Counted from the first letter of the stretch, positions 46,893 to 60,394 are shown. The stretch: DNA of 64,000 nt from Papaver somniferum (GCF_003573695.1 NC_039360.1:57889830-57953829); one strand, 5' to 3'. The notes: a model not told the origin generated them from the letters alone. A program made the numbers and translations.

Positions 46893-49050
46893 TGTTAGAG
46901 CACTTCTTAGTCAAACTCGCATGCGTTGCTATCTCAAGCATCTTTGTCAATGTTAGTGATCAAAAATATAAGTCTTGATTTCTAGTCTATTATAGCTAAG
47001 TCTCGGACTAGGATAGTAAGTGTAGTTGAGCTCAAGGACTTCATGGCGATTCATCATACAAGTGGAAGAACTACTCAAGGAACCGGTGAAACTTCTCGAC
47101 AAATAGGTATGTGAAGACTTGAACTTATCTGTCACTCAAAAGTCTATCTATTCTATCTCCTACTTCTTGAGACAAAAGTCGTATGCTATATATATAGACT
47201 TAGATTATACACATTTGGTATTTCGAGACGAGTATATCTCGCCTATCTATATCTCGAAATATGTGTTGGTAAGCGTTTCGCTTTGACCATGTTTTTTTTT
47301 ACCTAGTGACGCAAGTCAGGTATGTTTCGATCATCTTGAAAATTGCTTTGACGGGAAATAGTGTAACAACTATATAACGTCCTCAAAGAATGTTTCAATG
47401 ATTGAAATGAGAGTTTAGATTACATAACCATAGTGGACATAAGTATGTTGTGGAAACACATATGTACATAAGTCCCATGCTGGAAATCAGCTAGTAGCCA
47501 GGTCCGCGAACTCAGTCTGCGAATTGTCGAAGTTCTCTAACCCGAGAATTTCTGCTGAGTTATCAAACTATGTTGCGTGAGCCAAGTCCGCGAACCCAGT
47601 CCGCGAACCAGCGAAGCTCTCAAACCCGAGAATTTCTGCTGGAGTTTGAAAACTCTTTCTAGTACTTCAAGTCCGCGAACCTAGTCTGCGAACTTGTATA
47701 GGTTATATATCTAAAGATGATTTCTGAACTGAACTCATAAAGACTAAGGAATGATTTTGCAAAGCGTGGCTATAAAGTTGATGAACCGATTCATGTGAAT
47801 CGAATCATCTTTGCTTCAATTGTGTTTTGTGTAGTACATGAGATTTCCTTGCAATTGAAAAACTCTCTAACTAGTTCATGTGAGTAATTTGAACTAGTTA
47901 TGGTGAAGAAGAAAATGGTTGGTATGAAATGCTCAAATGGCTAACCTTTTGGTTGACTATTATTGAACCAACAATGCACACGTTTGGGTACGGTTAATAA
48001 ACCTAAGTGCGTGTAATTCTTTTGTATATAACAAGCTAAGATTTCGATCTAACGGTTGAGATATATTAGCTTGAATCTAAATCAGGTTTTCATCTAACGA
48101 TGGATAGCGTTTGCTTTGTGAGCAAGGAGAAACCCTGTTTTGGAAGACTATATAAGGGGACATCTAGCAACTCTACAAAATAATCCCCACATGTCCGTGT
48201 GATAATAGTTTGTAAGCTAGAGTCGATTCTCCTTTAACCTTTGGTTTTCTTCTTCTAAAACCAGGTTAACGACTTAAAGACTTCATTGGGATTGTGAAGC
48301 CAGACCGATACTACTTTTATCGTATTTGTGTGAACTGATCTTGCATCTTCTATCGTACGAGTACAATCATATTGATTGGATTGTGATCGTGAGAGTTCTA
48401 CGATAGGAAAGATATAAAAGTAATCACAAACATATTCGTCTCATCGTTTGTGATTCCACGACGTCTTGTTTCGCTACCATACGATTAAGATTGTTGTGAG
48501 GTGATTGATTAATCTAGGCTGTTCTTCGGGAATATAAGACCGGATTATCAATTGGTTTCTGTTCACCTTGATTATATATCAAAATACGAAACAAAAACTT
48601 TAGGGTTTTTCTATGGGAGACAGATTTATCCTTTGATAGACTTGTCTGTGTGAGACAAATTTGTTTATTGTTAAAGCCTGCGATTTTGGGTCGTAGCAAC
48701 TCTTAGTTGTGGGTGAGATCATCTAAGGGAATCAAGTGTGTAGTATCCTGCTGGGATCAGAGGCATAGGGGTGCAACTGTACCTTGGATCATTGGGAGAC
48801 TGATTGGGGTTCAACTACAGTCCAGTACGAAGTTAGCTTGGAGTAGTCTAGTGTCTGTAGCGGCTTAATACAGTGTGTATTCAATCTGGACTAGGTCCCA
48901 GTATTTTTCTGCATTTGCGGTTTCCTCGTTAACAAAATTCTGGTGTCTGTGTTATTTCCTTTCCGTATTATATTTTGTTTAATATAATATAAATAATACA
49001 GGTTGTGCGTTTGAATCAATCAATTGGAAATCCGACCTTTAGTTGTTGAT
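46893..49050 (+). mobile_element. Sirevirus-like LTR, + arm of a palindrome
   Basis: It begins TGTTAGAGCACTTCTTAG and runs to GTTGTTGATTGA, about 270 bp short of the expected LTR end. 46893-48814 is an inverted copy of 49050-50968. It carries subfamily variants shared only with that copy, for example CATGCTGGAAATC near 47477. Confidence 0.88.
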
Positions 49051-50968
49051 TGAACCCCAATCAGTCTCCCACTGATCCAAGGTACGGTTTCCCCCCTACG
49101 CCTCTGATCCCAGTAGGATACTACGCACTTGATTCCCTTAGATGATCTCACCCACAACTAAGAGTTGCTACGACCCAAAATCGCAGGCTTTAACAATAAA
49201 CAAATTTGTCTCACACAGACAAGTCTGTCAAAGGATAAATCTGTCTCCCACAGAAAAACCCTAAATTTTTTGTTTCGTCTTTTGATATATAATCAAGGTG
49301 AACAGAAACCAATTGATAATCCGGTCTTATATTCCCGAAGAACAGCCTAGATTAATCAATCACCTCACAAAAATCTTAATCGTATGGTAGCGAAACAAGA
49401 CGTCGTGGAATCACAAACGATGAGATGAAGATGTTTTTGATTACTTTTATATCTTGCCTATCGGAGAACTCTCACGATCTCAAGCCAATCAATATGATTG
49501 TACTCGTACGATAGAAGATGCAAGATTAGATCACACAACTACGATAAAAGTAGTATCGGTCTGGCTTCACAATCCCAATGAAGTCTTTAAGTCGTTAATC
49601 TGGTTTTAAAAGAAGAAAACCAAAGGTTAAAGGAGAATAGACTCTAGATTACAAACTAGTATCACACGGACATGTGGGGATTAGTTTGTAGAGTTGGTAG
49701 ATGTCCTCTTATATAGTCTTCCAAATCAGGTTTTCGCCTTGCTCACAAAGCAAACGCTATCCATCGTTAGATGAAAACCTGATTTAGATTCAAGCTAATA
49801 TATATCAACCGTTAGATCGAAATCTTAACTTGTTATACACAAATGAACTACACGCACTTAGGTTTGTTAACCGTACCCAAACATGTGCATTGTTGGTTCA
49901 ATAATAGTCAACCAAAAGGTTAGCCATTTGAGCATTTCATACCAACCATTTTTTTCTTCACCATAACTAGTTCAAATGACTCACATGAACTAGTTAGAGA
50001 GTTGTTCAATTGCAAGGAAATCTCATGTACTACACAAGACACAATTGAAGCAAAGATGATTCGATTCACATGAATCGGTTCATGAACTTTATAGCCACGG
50101 TTTGCAAAATCATTCCTTAGTCTTTATGAGTTAAGTTCAGAAATCATCTTTAGATATATAACCTATACAAGTTCGCAGACTAGGTTCGCGGACTTGAAGT
50201 ACTGGAAAGAGTTTTCAAACTCCAGCAGAAATTCTCGGGTTCGAGAGCTTCGCTGGTTACTGGGTTCGCGGACTTGGCTCACCCAACATAGTTTGATAAC
50301 TCAGCAGAAATTCTCGGGTTTGAGAACTTCGGCAGTTCGGGACTGAGTTCGTGGACTTGGATACTAGCCGATTTCCAGCATGGGACTTATGCACATATGT
50401 GTTTCCACGACATACTTGTGTCCACTATGGTTATGTGATCTAAACTCTCATTCCGATAATTGAAACATTCTTAGAGGACGTTATATAGTTGTTACACTAT
50501 TTCTCTTCAAAGCAATTTTCAAGATGATCGAAACATACATGACTTGCGTCACTAGGTAAATAAAAACATGGTCAAAGAGAAACGCTTACCAAAACACATA
50601 TTTTGAGATATAGATAGGCGAGGTATACTCAGCTCGAAATACCAAATGTGTATAATCTAAGTCTATATAAATAGCATATGACTTTTGTCTCAAGAAGTAG
50701 GAGATAGAATAGATAGACTTTTGAGTGACAGATAAGTTCAAGTCTTCACATACCTTTTTGTCGAGAAGTTCCACCGGTTCCTTGAGTAGTTCTTCCACTT
50801 GTATGATGAATCTCCATGAAGTCCTTGAGCTCAACTATACTTACTAACCTAGTCCGATACTTAAATAATAATAGACTAGAAATCAAGACTTATAATTTTA
50901 ACCACTAACATTGACAAACATGCTTGAGATATCAACGCATGTGAGTTTGACCGAGCAGTGCTCTAACA
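49050..50968 (-). mobile_element. E5 3' LTR, - arm of a palindrome
   Basis: This minus-strand LTR lacks its last ~0.5 kb. It ends GCTCTAACA at 50968 followed by the E5 PPT. The junction with the + LTR shares only TTGA (49050-49053). Confidence 0.88.
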
Positions 50969-51956
50969 ATCTCCCGCTTTGTCAATTTTAGTGACAAAAC
51001 TATCAATACATATGAAATACAAAAATGATAACGAAACTCTAATAGCTCCTATTCCATAAGTCTAATCTTCAACATTCCTTGAAATCTTCGCCCTTTCAAG
51101 TACTCCAATGATCCCAAAGGTTGTAAGTTTAGCATCATCGTTGTTGAAGATCCGTAGCTATAACAATGAGAAAACTCGAGATTCTCGATCATTGTTATAC
51201 AGTGTCATAGTATTATTACACAGTGTCAAAGTCCAATTGTATCACAACTTCAACAATAATACTATGGTGATATGTATCACTCCCCCTTAGTCAATACTCC
51301 ATCTCGATCATGGAAACCACTCCCCCTACACAATGATCCGAAAACCATATGTTTTTTTAGTGTGAGCTACATATTAATTCTCCCCCATTTTGTCAATAAA
51401 ATTGGCAAAGGTACAAGAACGGGATCATAATGAAATTTCCACAAGAGACATTTCATGACTAAAAGAAAAGATGCACATCATCTTAATTTAGATGCAGTCA
51501 TATAGCCGAAGCTAATAGCATTCATCAAGGAGTTTAAAGATACAAGATAACCCCTCTAAAATTCCACAGCCGCATACCCCTCAAGATATGACCATTAAGC
51601 ACAAGTTCAAAAGAACTCTCCCCCATTTGATGTCATTCCCAAGGGAACAACAAGAGCGACCTTAATTTCGAGAAAAGAAGGATTTTTATTGGACACCAAA
51701 AACCATGATGAATGATTTTTTATATCCAAACTCAACCAAATTAACCACAAGTAAACCCATGATTAATCTAATTGAAATATGCAATCAAATTAAACACCAA
51801 AAAGTGCTCAACTTAATTGATTATGCTCAACATAAGAAAACTTACGGAACATATGACTATCAAAACCATTGGGAAATAATTAGGATAGCCGTTCATATAC
51901 TCAACACAAGAAGAATCTCACGAAATATATGAAAACTCAACTAGACTAATTACAAG
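50969..51956 (-). mobile_element. E5 internal 3' region
   Basis: PPT at 50969-50983 with one C to G change in the run. GGGGGAG tracts lie at about 51283, 51323, 51380 and 51619. Two or three GCTCAACATAAGA...CTTACGGA motifs lie at 51823-51930. It is interrupted by Tat B after ACAAG (51952-51956) and expected to resume beyond the window. Confidence 0.85.
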
Positions 51957-52425
51957 TGTAGGATCAGAATCTCGCAGCAATAATGCCTCAGCGAAATTAT
52001 CAACAACACAACACAACAGCGTCGCAGAACAATTTCAGAAGTGACATAATAAACGACGTCAGCTAAAATCATGAGAAAAATGTGATGGTGCTGCGAAAAT
52101 TAGAGAGTTTGCGAGATTAACATTTGTTAAGTTGCGAGAATGTCGCAAGCCATATCCGAAAATAAAGGACAGATTAACTGTCATCCACTATGTATTTCCC
52201 TATAAATAGTCGCCCAGTTGTAAAGAAAAGAGAGATCATTTTTTGAGTAAGAAACAAGTAAATAGGAGAGAGAAAATCTAGAGCAGTGGTTATTCTCAAT
52301 TCCTTTATCTTTTCTTGTAATATTGTTCAAAGATTCATCAATAAAATTAATATTGTTAATCTAAAATGAGTTGAATGTTAATGAAATCATATGAGGGGTG
52401 TAGTGTAGAATTTCCTGCAACTACA
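51957..52425 (+). repeat. Element B 5' LTR
   Basis: The 469-bp LTR runs TGTAGGATCAG to CAACTACA. TATAAATAG lies at 52201-52209 and AATAAA near 52340. It is closest to the LTRs of element A. Confidence 0.93.
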
Positions 52426-52428
52426 TAA

Positions 52429-52445
52429 TGGCGCTAGAAACAGGG
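52429..52445 (+). other. Element B primer binding site
   Basis: TGGCGCTAGAAACAGGG lies three bases after the LTR, the same site as in A with one internal base changed. Primer tRNA not identified. Confidence 0.75.
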
Positions 52446-52568
52446 AAAAAATTAAAGGTTGAAGATTATTCTAGAAAAAATTGAAGATTAATATTGAGAT
52501 TTGTGAAGATTTGGAGTGATTGATTAAGAATTTTACATAATCTCTTGCAATTCATTAATATTGAATAA

Positions 52569-54386
52569 ATGGCTAGAAGAAGAAATACATCAGAACAACC
52601 AACTACTGTTAGAAGAAGCAAGAGAATTGTTGGAAGGGAAAGAAGTGAAATGGGAGAATCAACTAGAATGAGAAATAATGGAGAAAATCGAATTCAACCA
52701 CCAGTTCAACAAACACTAATACAAGGAAGGAATACAGATTATGATAGGGTGAGTATACACACTTGGCAATCAAATTCAGCAGAAGAAATAGAAGAAGAGC
52801 AGCAAAGCAGAAACCATAGACAGGTAGAGAGAAATCAAGAAGCAGATGAAGTAATAATTCATGGAGATGAGGAAATTGGAGCGTCAAAAACATTGAGACG
52901 AAGAATACACGAAGAAAGAAGAGCTGAGGCAGAAGAACGTGCAAATTTAACAAGGCAAAATCATGAATTAAGGATGGAAAATATGAGACTACAGAGTAGA
53001 AGATTGAGAAGTATTTAAAAATCATATTCAAGATCGACTAGAAGAGAAATGAGGCGAAATTCACCCACAATTAATGATGGAAACAATATTCAAGAAGAAA
53101 TATCAAATCCTAATGAAGAATATCGCGAAAATGGAGAAAGAACTGATGATCGTTACGTTCCACAAAATGAAACTTTTGATGATAGGAAAAATGGTATAAA
53201 TCAAGAGAATGGACAACGTCAGGGACGAAATGATCAAGATGGCGAAGGAAATCGAGAGGAAGGAAGGAGAATTTTACATGAAAGAGAAACTCAAAGAAAT
53301 CAACAAACGATTGAAGAAGAAATTGAAAGGCATTATGCTGAACAAGCACGTTTAATTTGCGAACGTGAAAGATTGAGAGCGAAAATGGAAGAACAAGAGC
53401 TTCAGGAAACAATTCGCCAGAAAAATCACGACAACCGAGAAAGAGGACGAACACAAAATCGGAATAAAAGTAATATCAATGAAGAGTATGATAGAATACA
53501 GAGGATGGCTGAAAGACAGCGAATGAAATTAATAAGAAATGAACAAAATCATGAAGGGGAAAATGAGAGACATCATTATATGCGAATTCAAGATAGAGAT
53601 GAAGAAGAGACTCGTAGAAGAAGTCGAGATGAGGATAATGAAGAAGAAATGCAAAATTTCGCGAGAGAAGAAAGACATGAACGCAGAAGAAGGGAGGCGA
53701 AATTAAAAAGACCAATGGATCAAAATTCAGGTGTAAATAAACAAATCTTGAAAGAGTTAGAACAAATGAGAGGAATGCTAAATAATAGAGGAGAAGTAGG
53801 CAGAAGACAATTGGATGAAGCTATAGAAGAATCTACGAAAACTCCATTTACAAGGGAAGTACAACTAGGAGGAATACCTCCGAAATGAAATTTGCCCGCA
53901 TTAACCAGCATTTTTGATGGAACAACTTGTGCAATTCAACACATTAAAGCCTATGTGAGGTGTATGCTGCAATGGGAAAATCATGACACCGTAATATGAA
54001 AGTATTTCGCATCCAGCTTAACAGTGGAGGCGTTAAAATGGTTCGAAGGTCTACCAAAGAATACAATAACATCCTTCAGTCATTTGCAGACTACATTCCT
54101 GGGGGCATATATAAGTAATAATTCTTCGCGACCTGGTATTGAAGACGTGTTTGGATTAAAACAAAGGATTGGCGAAAGTTTGAAGCACCTAACTAAAAGA
54201 TGGAGGACTATGTGTAGTGAAATGGCTGGCCGTGTAGATGAGAGATATCTTATCTTATCATTCATCAATGCTATGTTTGCAACCAACCTATTGTATATCC
54301 AATTTTCAAAATCAAGAATACGATCACAATGACTGAATTGCGAGAACTTCAAGAAATATATTGCTCTAGAGGAAAGGCAAAATGAA
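52569..54386 (+). pseudogene. gag: gag pseudogene of element B
   Basis: ATG 52569 starts MARRRNTSEQ. The first 149 codons end at a TAA (53016-53018). The frame resumes at 53049 for 279 codons of Arg/Glu-rich coiled-coil sequence and stops at 53886, where A reads TGC. The Retrotrans_gag core (WFEGLPKNTITS, GIEDVFGLKQRIGESLKHL) follows at about 53890-54330 with a further stop near 53998. Less decayed than A: the CAA at the position of A's 9190 stop is kept. Gag would form the particle and bind genomic RNA. Confidence 0.87.
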
Positions 54387-55800
54387 ATGGAATCATACCC
54401 AGTTGCGAACACCAGTTCACAAACAGCGAATGCAAGCTTATTACCCAAGCTAATAAACACAGTGGCGAATACTTCGCAAGTACAACAAGAGAAGGTGACG
54501 GGTAACAATCAACAGAAACTGGTGGCTATGGGAAGCCGAGATCAAGAGGAGTATGAAGGAGAAAGAAATTTCTACAATCGTGGTGGAAATAACAAGATTC
54601 AAAGACTCGATCAGCCACAAGAAACTTATGGAGGTCAAAGACAAAACTATAATAGAGGACAAGGAGGTCACAAGGTAGTATGGGAAGAAATCAAGATGCC
54701 ACCTCTAAATGCAAGTGTGGAGAAAATATGGGAAGCTATAATTTTGATGGAGAATATACCAACACCATGGAACATGGGAACGGAACCACCTCCAAACCAC
54801 AGAAGTCATGAGTTTTGTTCTTATCATCATTTTCATGGACATACTACAAATGATTGCAGAAATGTAAAAAGAATTATTCAGAATGATAGATCAAGGAAAA
54901 CTAAACCACTTTTTGGTAGGGCACCCACAATCTCAACCATTGCCACCACCACCAGACATCACAAAGTAAACACGATGAAAAAGAAGGAAACATTCTTCAT
55001 AGAAGTTGGTGCAAAAGCAAAGAATCTATTCTGTCACTCTATCGTACATTCATACAAGACAATTGAAGATTTTCATGACAATGTTTTGAGTAGAGTGTTC
55101 GCAAGAGATAATGATGGAAGAGAAATTATGAATATTGCGAAAATCTCGCCACTAGAGGATGAAGAAGAAACAGATTATTTCTTTTACCGCAGAAGAAATC
55201 CCGAAGGTGAAGAGGTACATGATAATCCATTGGTAGTAAAATTAGAAATTAATCCAAAACCGAAAGAAGATGAGGATGATGAAGCTGAAGATTCATGGGC
55301 AATTAATAGGATTCTAATCGATACTGGAAGCTCTGTGAACATCTTATTTTATCATACTTATAAAACTATGGGAGGAAGAGATGATGATCTTATACCATCA
55401 ACATATAAGATATATGGTTTTAATGGTACTGCCAACAAGCCTAAAGGGGAGGTTACTATGCGAATTCCATTGAAGGGAATATCTTCTGAAATCCTATTTG
55501 TGTCGTTGATGTAGAATCACCCTACAATGCATTAATTGGTCGACCTTGGCTACATGGGATTCTAGGTGTAGCTTCAACTTTCCACCAGTGCATCAAATTC
55601 CCTCACCCCAGCGGTGTAGGAATCATAAAGGGAGATTGGGTTGAAGGAAAGAGGTGTTACGAAACTGAGATAGAATCTTGCGAAGGAAGAGCAAACAAGA
55701 AGGAAAATTGGCGACACAAAATCAAAGAGACAAAAGAAGAGGTTGATGGTGGATGCAATCGAAAGAAAAGAAAAGAGATGTTGCGAAACTAATGCTAGCT
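54387..55800 (+). pseudogene. Gag C-terminus, zinc knuckle and protease of element B
   Basis: A single frame of 375 codons (54387-55514) covers a Gly/Asn/Arg linker (FYNRGGNNKIQR), the knuckle CSYHHFHGHTTNDC (CX2HX4HX4C, 54816-54857), and the retropepsin core ILIDTGSSVNILFY with the catalytic Asp codon at 55320. The frame stops at 55512-55514. The continuation YNALIGRPWLHGILGV lies in another frame at about 55525-55572, so a single frameshift separates it. After about 55790 no pol sequence follows. Confidence 0.87.
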
Positions 55801-56621
55801 CAGAATAAAAAATGTAAACATACCACTACCAAGGAAACAGTAGCAGAAAATAACAAAGAAGCAAGGATAGCAAAGGTAATGTATGAATGATTGATTTGTT
55901 GCGACACTCTCGCAATAAATAAAATTCTCAAAAATACATTTTATTGAATGACAAAATTGAGATTGCGAAATGCAAATACAATATGATGATGTGCAAGAAT
56001 CTCGCAGAGATAATGAATTCTACAAAGACAATCAGAGAACAATGACAAAAGAGAAAGGGGCGAACCTTTATGGCGTACACCCTAGTTCGCGAATACAATT
56101 TCGCAAGAGGCAAATGTAAGACCTAAAGTACGTCATATAAGGGGGTACCTGTTGCATGGCTCAGGGAAAGGCTACACCGCCACCGGAACCTGAGTCATGG
56201 AGATTTGGGGTCAATAAACCCATCCGGGAGAGGCACCTTGGATTCTCAGCTTAAGCATATGACTTAGGTTGGGCGACTAAGGTAATAAGGACTCTCCCAA
56301 GGAGTGCAGAATCTGATCAAGGCGCCGAGGTACACGGTTGAGTCAAGAGTGCCAGGGGCGTTTGAAGCGTACCTTGCCATTCTTGACAAGTCTTGGCTTA
56401 TACTGCACTCGGCCCGAAGAAAACCCCACTTAGGGTGCAGTCTCGTAACCATAACCCTATAGGTAAAAGGGATAAGAGGCTGCGAAAACAACTGGTTGTT
56501 GTTAAGACTGGATGGGAGGAGCTAACCTTGTATGGTAGAAGTACGCCTCCTTGAAGGGGCAACCAGGGGGAGATAAGGGCGGCACCCTCCATTAGGGAGC
56601 TGATAAGTGTCTTAAGACGCA
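55801..56621 (+). other. Spacer of element B
   Basis: Counterpart of 11700-12536 in A, including the GC-richer block 56145-56620. No conserved frame. Confidence 0.6.
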
Positions 56622-56936
56622 AATGTCATGAGGCTTTTTACTCGCAAGGGTATTAAGGCTTGTCATATTTGTGCAACAATCCTGAAGAGGCAATAATACA
56701 AAAGAAAAAGATAAGACGAGTCAATGGGTTTTCGCATGAAAGTGCGAAGACGTCCTGCGATTTCGTCGCAAGACGGCAATGTCATGGGGATTTTTTTCGC
56801 AAGAATATTTAGGCCTGTCATATTGTCGCAACATTCCTGAAGAGGCCATAATACAAAAGAAAAAGTTAAGGCAAGATCAATGGGTTTTTGCATGAAAGTG
56901 CAAGAACGTCCTGATTTTGTCGCAATGACAAGAGGT
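56622..56936 (+). repeat. Two-unit ~156-bp tandem repeat in element B
   Basis: Units start at 56622 and 56778 with AATGTCATG.GG. This copy keeps the ~30 bp missing from the second unit in A, so B shows the ancestral two-unit state. Confidence 0.82.
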
Positions 56937-57355
56937 GGCATAATAAGACCTTTAATTAGGAAGGAAAATAAGACCACACAGGAATGAGATTTTGAAAAGA
57001 ATCAAAATTCACTTCGCATAGATTGCGAAATTATAATAAACAACTGCGAAGTTGAGGCACAAATAAGAAAAATCTGCAAAATCTCTCATTTGGATACAAA
57101 TAACAGAGGCAAGTATGGGAATGAATGAAATTAGAAAATGTTATTTGTCTCCACATGATAGATTTACGCAAAAATTAAAAAAAAATTAATGATTATATTG
57201 ATTAACCATATTGCAAGGAAGAATTGTTTTAATGAATGCAGGTCAAAATGAAAGAAACTCATATTAAGGAATATGGAAACCAAAAGAATTCGCAAATATA
57301 CAGAAAGAGGAATAAATGTACAAGTATTACAGAAGATTAAAGAAAGAAACAAAGA

Positions 57356-60031
57356 CTACTTCTTAGTTGATCCTTCATCATCTTCATCAGACTTGTTCCC
57401 TTCTTCGTCTGCATCAGAACTTTCATCTCCATCAGAACCTTCATCACCATCAGATTCTTCATCATCAGCTTCGCTATCAGAAATAATCAGACTGGGAATG
57501 TTCTTTGGGATCTCCTCCAAGAGACAAGGATAATCAGAATGAGGACTATGGTCATCACAAACCATTTGAATAGTTTGATTGCGAAAATGCATAGCATCAT
57601 TCTTAAAGTTCGCAACAGTGATCTTGATTTGATTCTTTAATCTAGAATACTTGTCGTTGCGAGAAGAAAGATTCTTTGCGAGTTCCACTTTTTCAGCTTC
57701 AAGTTCCTCAATCTTTTGCGATATCTACTTTCAGAATCTGCGAGCAAAAGGCAATCAATTAATAACTTGATGAAAATTCATAAGAAACAAAAGATTAGTA
57801 GAAGAACAGTTAATAACCTTCTCTGTCAGAAATCATATCTCTAATCAAGGCTGTATGCTCAACTTGGAGACTAACATTTACACCTAAATCTTTTCTGGCA
57901 TCGTCTAAGATTTTCGCAGCCCAAGCGAATTCATCCTCATTACTTATAAAGACGAGAACGAATTTGGTTTTCTTTTCGCAGCTCGGTATTCTTGCGGTTA
58001 GCTTCATCTCGTTCAAGTTGAACTTCAAGAAGGGTCTCTTGGAATTTCGCCAAAGCCTTAGCACCTTGATCAGAGATGCGATCCTTATCATCTATGAGAC
58101 CGCTAATTTTGGTTCTTAGCTCATTGATTTTCTCTTTAGAATTAAGAAAGAGACGCTTAAATCGGTTGGCTAAGCCTAAACTAGATCTATGGTCAATTTC
58201 TAAGAGGCGAAATTTGGATCTTAGTTCATTCAGAGAAAGAGATGAAATTTTATCATTTGAGAAACTATTTAAAGATTTATTAAGACGCTCAAGAAGGGTA
58301 TCATTATCCAAGGCATTAGGAAATGAACGAAGAATGGTAGCTTCATCAGAAAGACCATAAATGTCTGCAAAAAGGATCAATTAAATAAGATAAAACAACA
58401 GGATGAATGAATGAAAGGAAAGGAGAAAAGTAACATACCATAGAGTTGATTATTAGCTTGCTGAAGACTAGAGATTTTGTTCTTATACGAAGAAGAATCA
58501 ATTTCTAGTTGTGTTTTTCTCGCGAAGACATTTGACTTCAGCTTCCAGTTCCTCATTCTTTGTGCGAAATTGAAGATTCTTCTTTTCAAGATTTCGCGTC
58601 TCCTCTCTAGATCTGAGGCAACAGCGAAAGAAGCTTTTCCAGCCTGCGAGAAAATATAAAAAGTATTAAAATAGAAAGAGATTTTGAGTTACAACAATGA
58701 AGAAGTAAAAGGATGAAAGCATACCAAACTATTATAGAAATAAAGGAAATTGGGAGTCACTGATCTAGAAACTCCGCGAAGAGAATTATCACCATCTACA
58801 AAGGAACATCGCAAATTGTAGCAAGAGATTTACATGTGTTAGCGAATGACTATCTCCCATTCCTTGCAAAAGAACAGAAAAGAGGCCAGAGAGCTTAGCC
58901 ATAGAAGATTCAGAGGAGAATCTTCATTTGCAGCAAGATCATCATTATCCTCATCATCCTCATCATTCTCGGAGTTTTCATGAGAAGGAAATTTTGAAGG
59001 AGAGAAGGTCGGACTTTTATTTTCTTTAAAGAGGAGCAGTTGGTTTTTTTCCCTGCGAAGAGCACCTTTTCCTTTATCACCAGTCTTCGCAACATTGGCA
59101 GGGTCTTCTATTTCAGCAATAATCTTCACCACAGATAGAAAATAAGAAATGGAAGCAACAATATACTGTTTAAATCATAAGAGAATATTTCTTACCTCAT
59201 CTGTGTATGAGCGAAGAGCTAACAAGGTACTATCTTCCCAGTCCTGTTATAACTATCTTTCAGTTTTTGGATCTGTAGAATGTCGCAAGAGTCGCGAACA
59301 AAAAAATAAAGACAAATAAAATAAAGAATATAAGTGAGCGAAACTGGAAGAACAATACCTCTTTCTCCTTCTCGGGCCAAGAGAATACCCAAGGTTGATA
59401 GGGTAGCGAGATCTCAGGAAGAACATTTGACTCAGCAATGTACGGTCCTTTTAACATCAAGGGAAAACACCAGTATCATTTGGATTGGAGAGGAGTTGTG
59501 TTCTTACCAGAATTCCAATCAATGTCTGCATGACTATTTTAAGCTTCATCAATGTTATTTCCTTTTCAAACGAATACCCCAGCGAGTATTCTCTTTCTTC
59601 ATGGAGATCATTCATAATTTTCAAACAAACTCGCTACTGTGTATTTCTCAGCAATTATCCTCCAGGTCTGCAATTTAGGATCCCTAAGTTCTTTGGAGTA
59701 CAGAGATCCTTTACCAGCACTGCGGTTAGCGAACTCTAGCATCAGACGGATGCAATCCCCACTCAACTGGAAGATAGCTCGCAAATCCCGAATGAGCGAG
59801 AATTCATAGACGGAGGAATATCTGGGTCATAAAGAGGAATGGCGAGACCTGCGAGAATCTGACCCTAGCGAAATTATGATTGATTGATCATCACAATATT
59901 GATCATAGAAAAGTTTGATAGAAATAATTGACTTGTCATTTCCACCAGGATGGTAGAAAGTGTGAAACCTTTCTCAGCAAGATCTTTTTGGCGTTTTAAA
60001 TTTTTCTCATGTTATGGCCACTTGGAGGCAT
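57356..60031 (-). pseudogene. Six-exon antisense gene (aORF) of Tat element B
   Basis: ATG at 60031-60029 and stop TAG at 57358-57356 after ...DDEGSTKK. Exons: 60031-59359, 59272-59196, 59123-58725, 58643-58439, 58364-57818, 57737-57356. All five introns have GT-AG ends, including intron 3, whose acceptor is lost in A. Phases read 0,0,0,1,1. Domains: an N-terminal globular domain (exon 1, badly frameshifted here), an acidic Ser/Asp segment in exon 3 (NSENDEDDEDNDDL), a coiled coil in exons 4-6 (FQETLLEVQLERDEANRKN), and a Ser/Asp/Glu-rich acidic tail. Exons 1, 2 and 5 carry indels, so this copy cannot make the full protein. Confidence 0.83.
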
Positions 60032-60184
60032 ATTTGATATAGAGTATGGGAATGAATAAAAAGTAGAGATTGAAGAGGGAAGAATTACAGTAGCAGAACT
60101 TACGGAAGAACAATAGAACTGCAGAGATGAGAGAATAAAAAGAGAAGAGAAAGTAAAAAGAAAATGGAAAGAAGAGTAAGAAGA

Positions 60185-60190
60185 ATATAT
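60185..60190 (-). promoter_or_regulatory. TATA box of the antisense gene in element B
   Basis: TATATA on the minus strand, ~156 bp before the antisense ATG, at the position conserved in A and C. Confidence 0.65.
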
Positions 60191-60380
60191 AAAGAAGATT
60201 TTTTACTCGAAGAAATAAACACCATTAAGGAGAAAAGACTTGAGCGGTTAAAAAGCAACGGTTACAGAAGGCGTGTCAAGAAACAAATTGAAGAAATAAT
60301 ACGTGTGATAAATGCAGAATATGAAGAGATGGACAACAGCGGCATTTCTCACATCATTCTCTACTTTGCAGAGAAGATAT

Positions 60381-60394
60381 GAGAAGAGGCAAGA
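60381..60394 (+). other. Element B polypurine tract
   Basis: GAGAAGAGGCAAGA abuts the 3' LTR at 60395 and is identical to element A. Confidence 0.85.

Noticed and set aside
48514..48699. Recurring ~61-codon ORF starting MLRPKIAG (also 49165, 35397, 41635)
   Set aside because: An LTR segment open by chance in several copies; no coding context, and frameshifted in other LTR copies.
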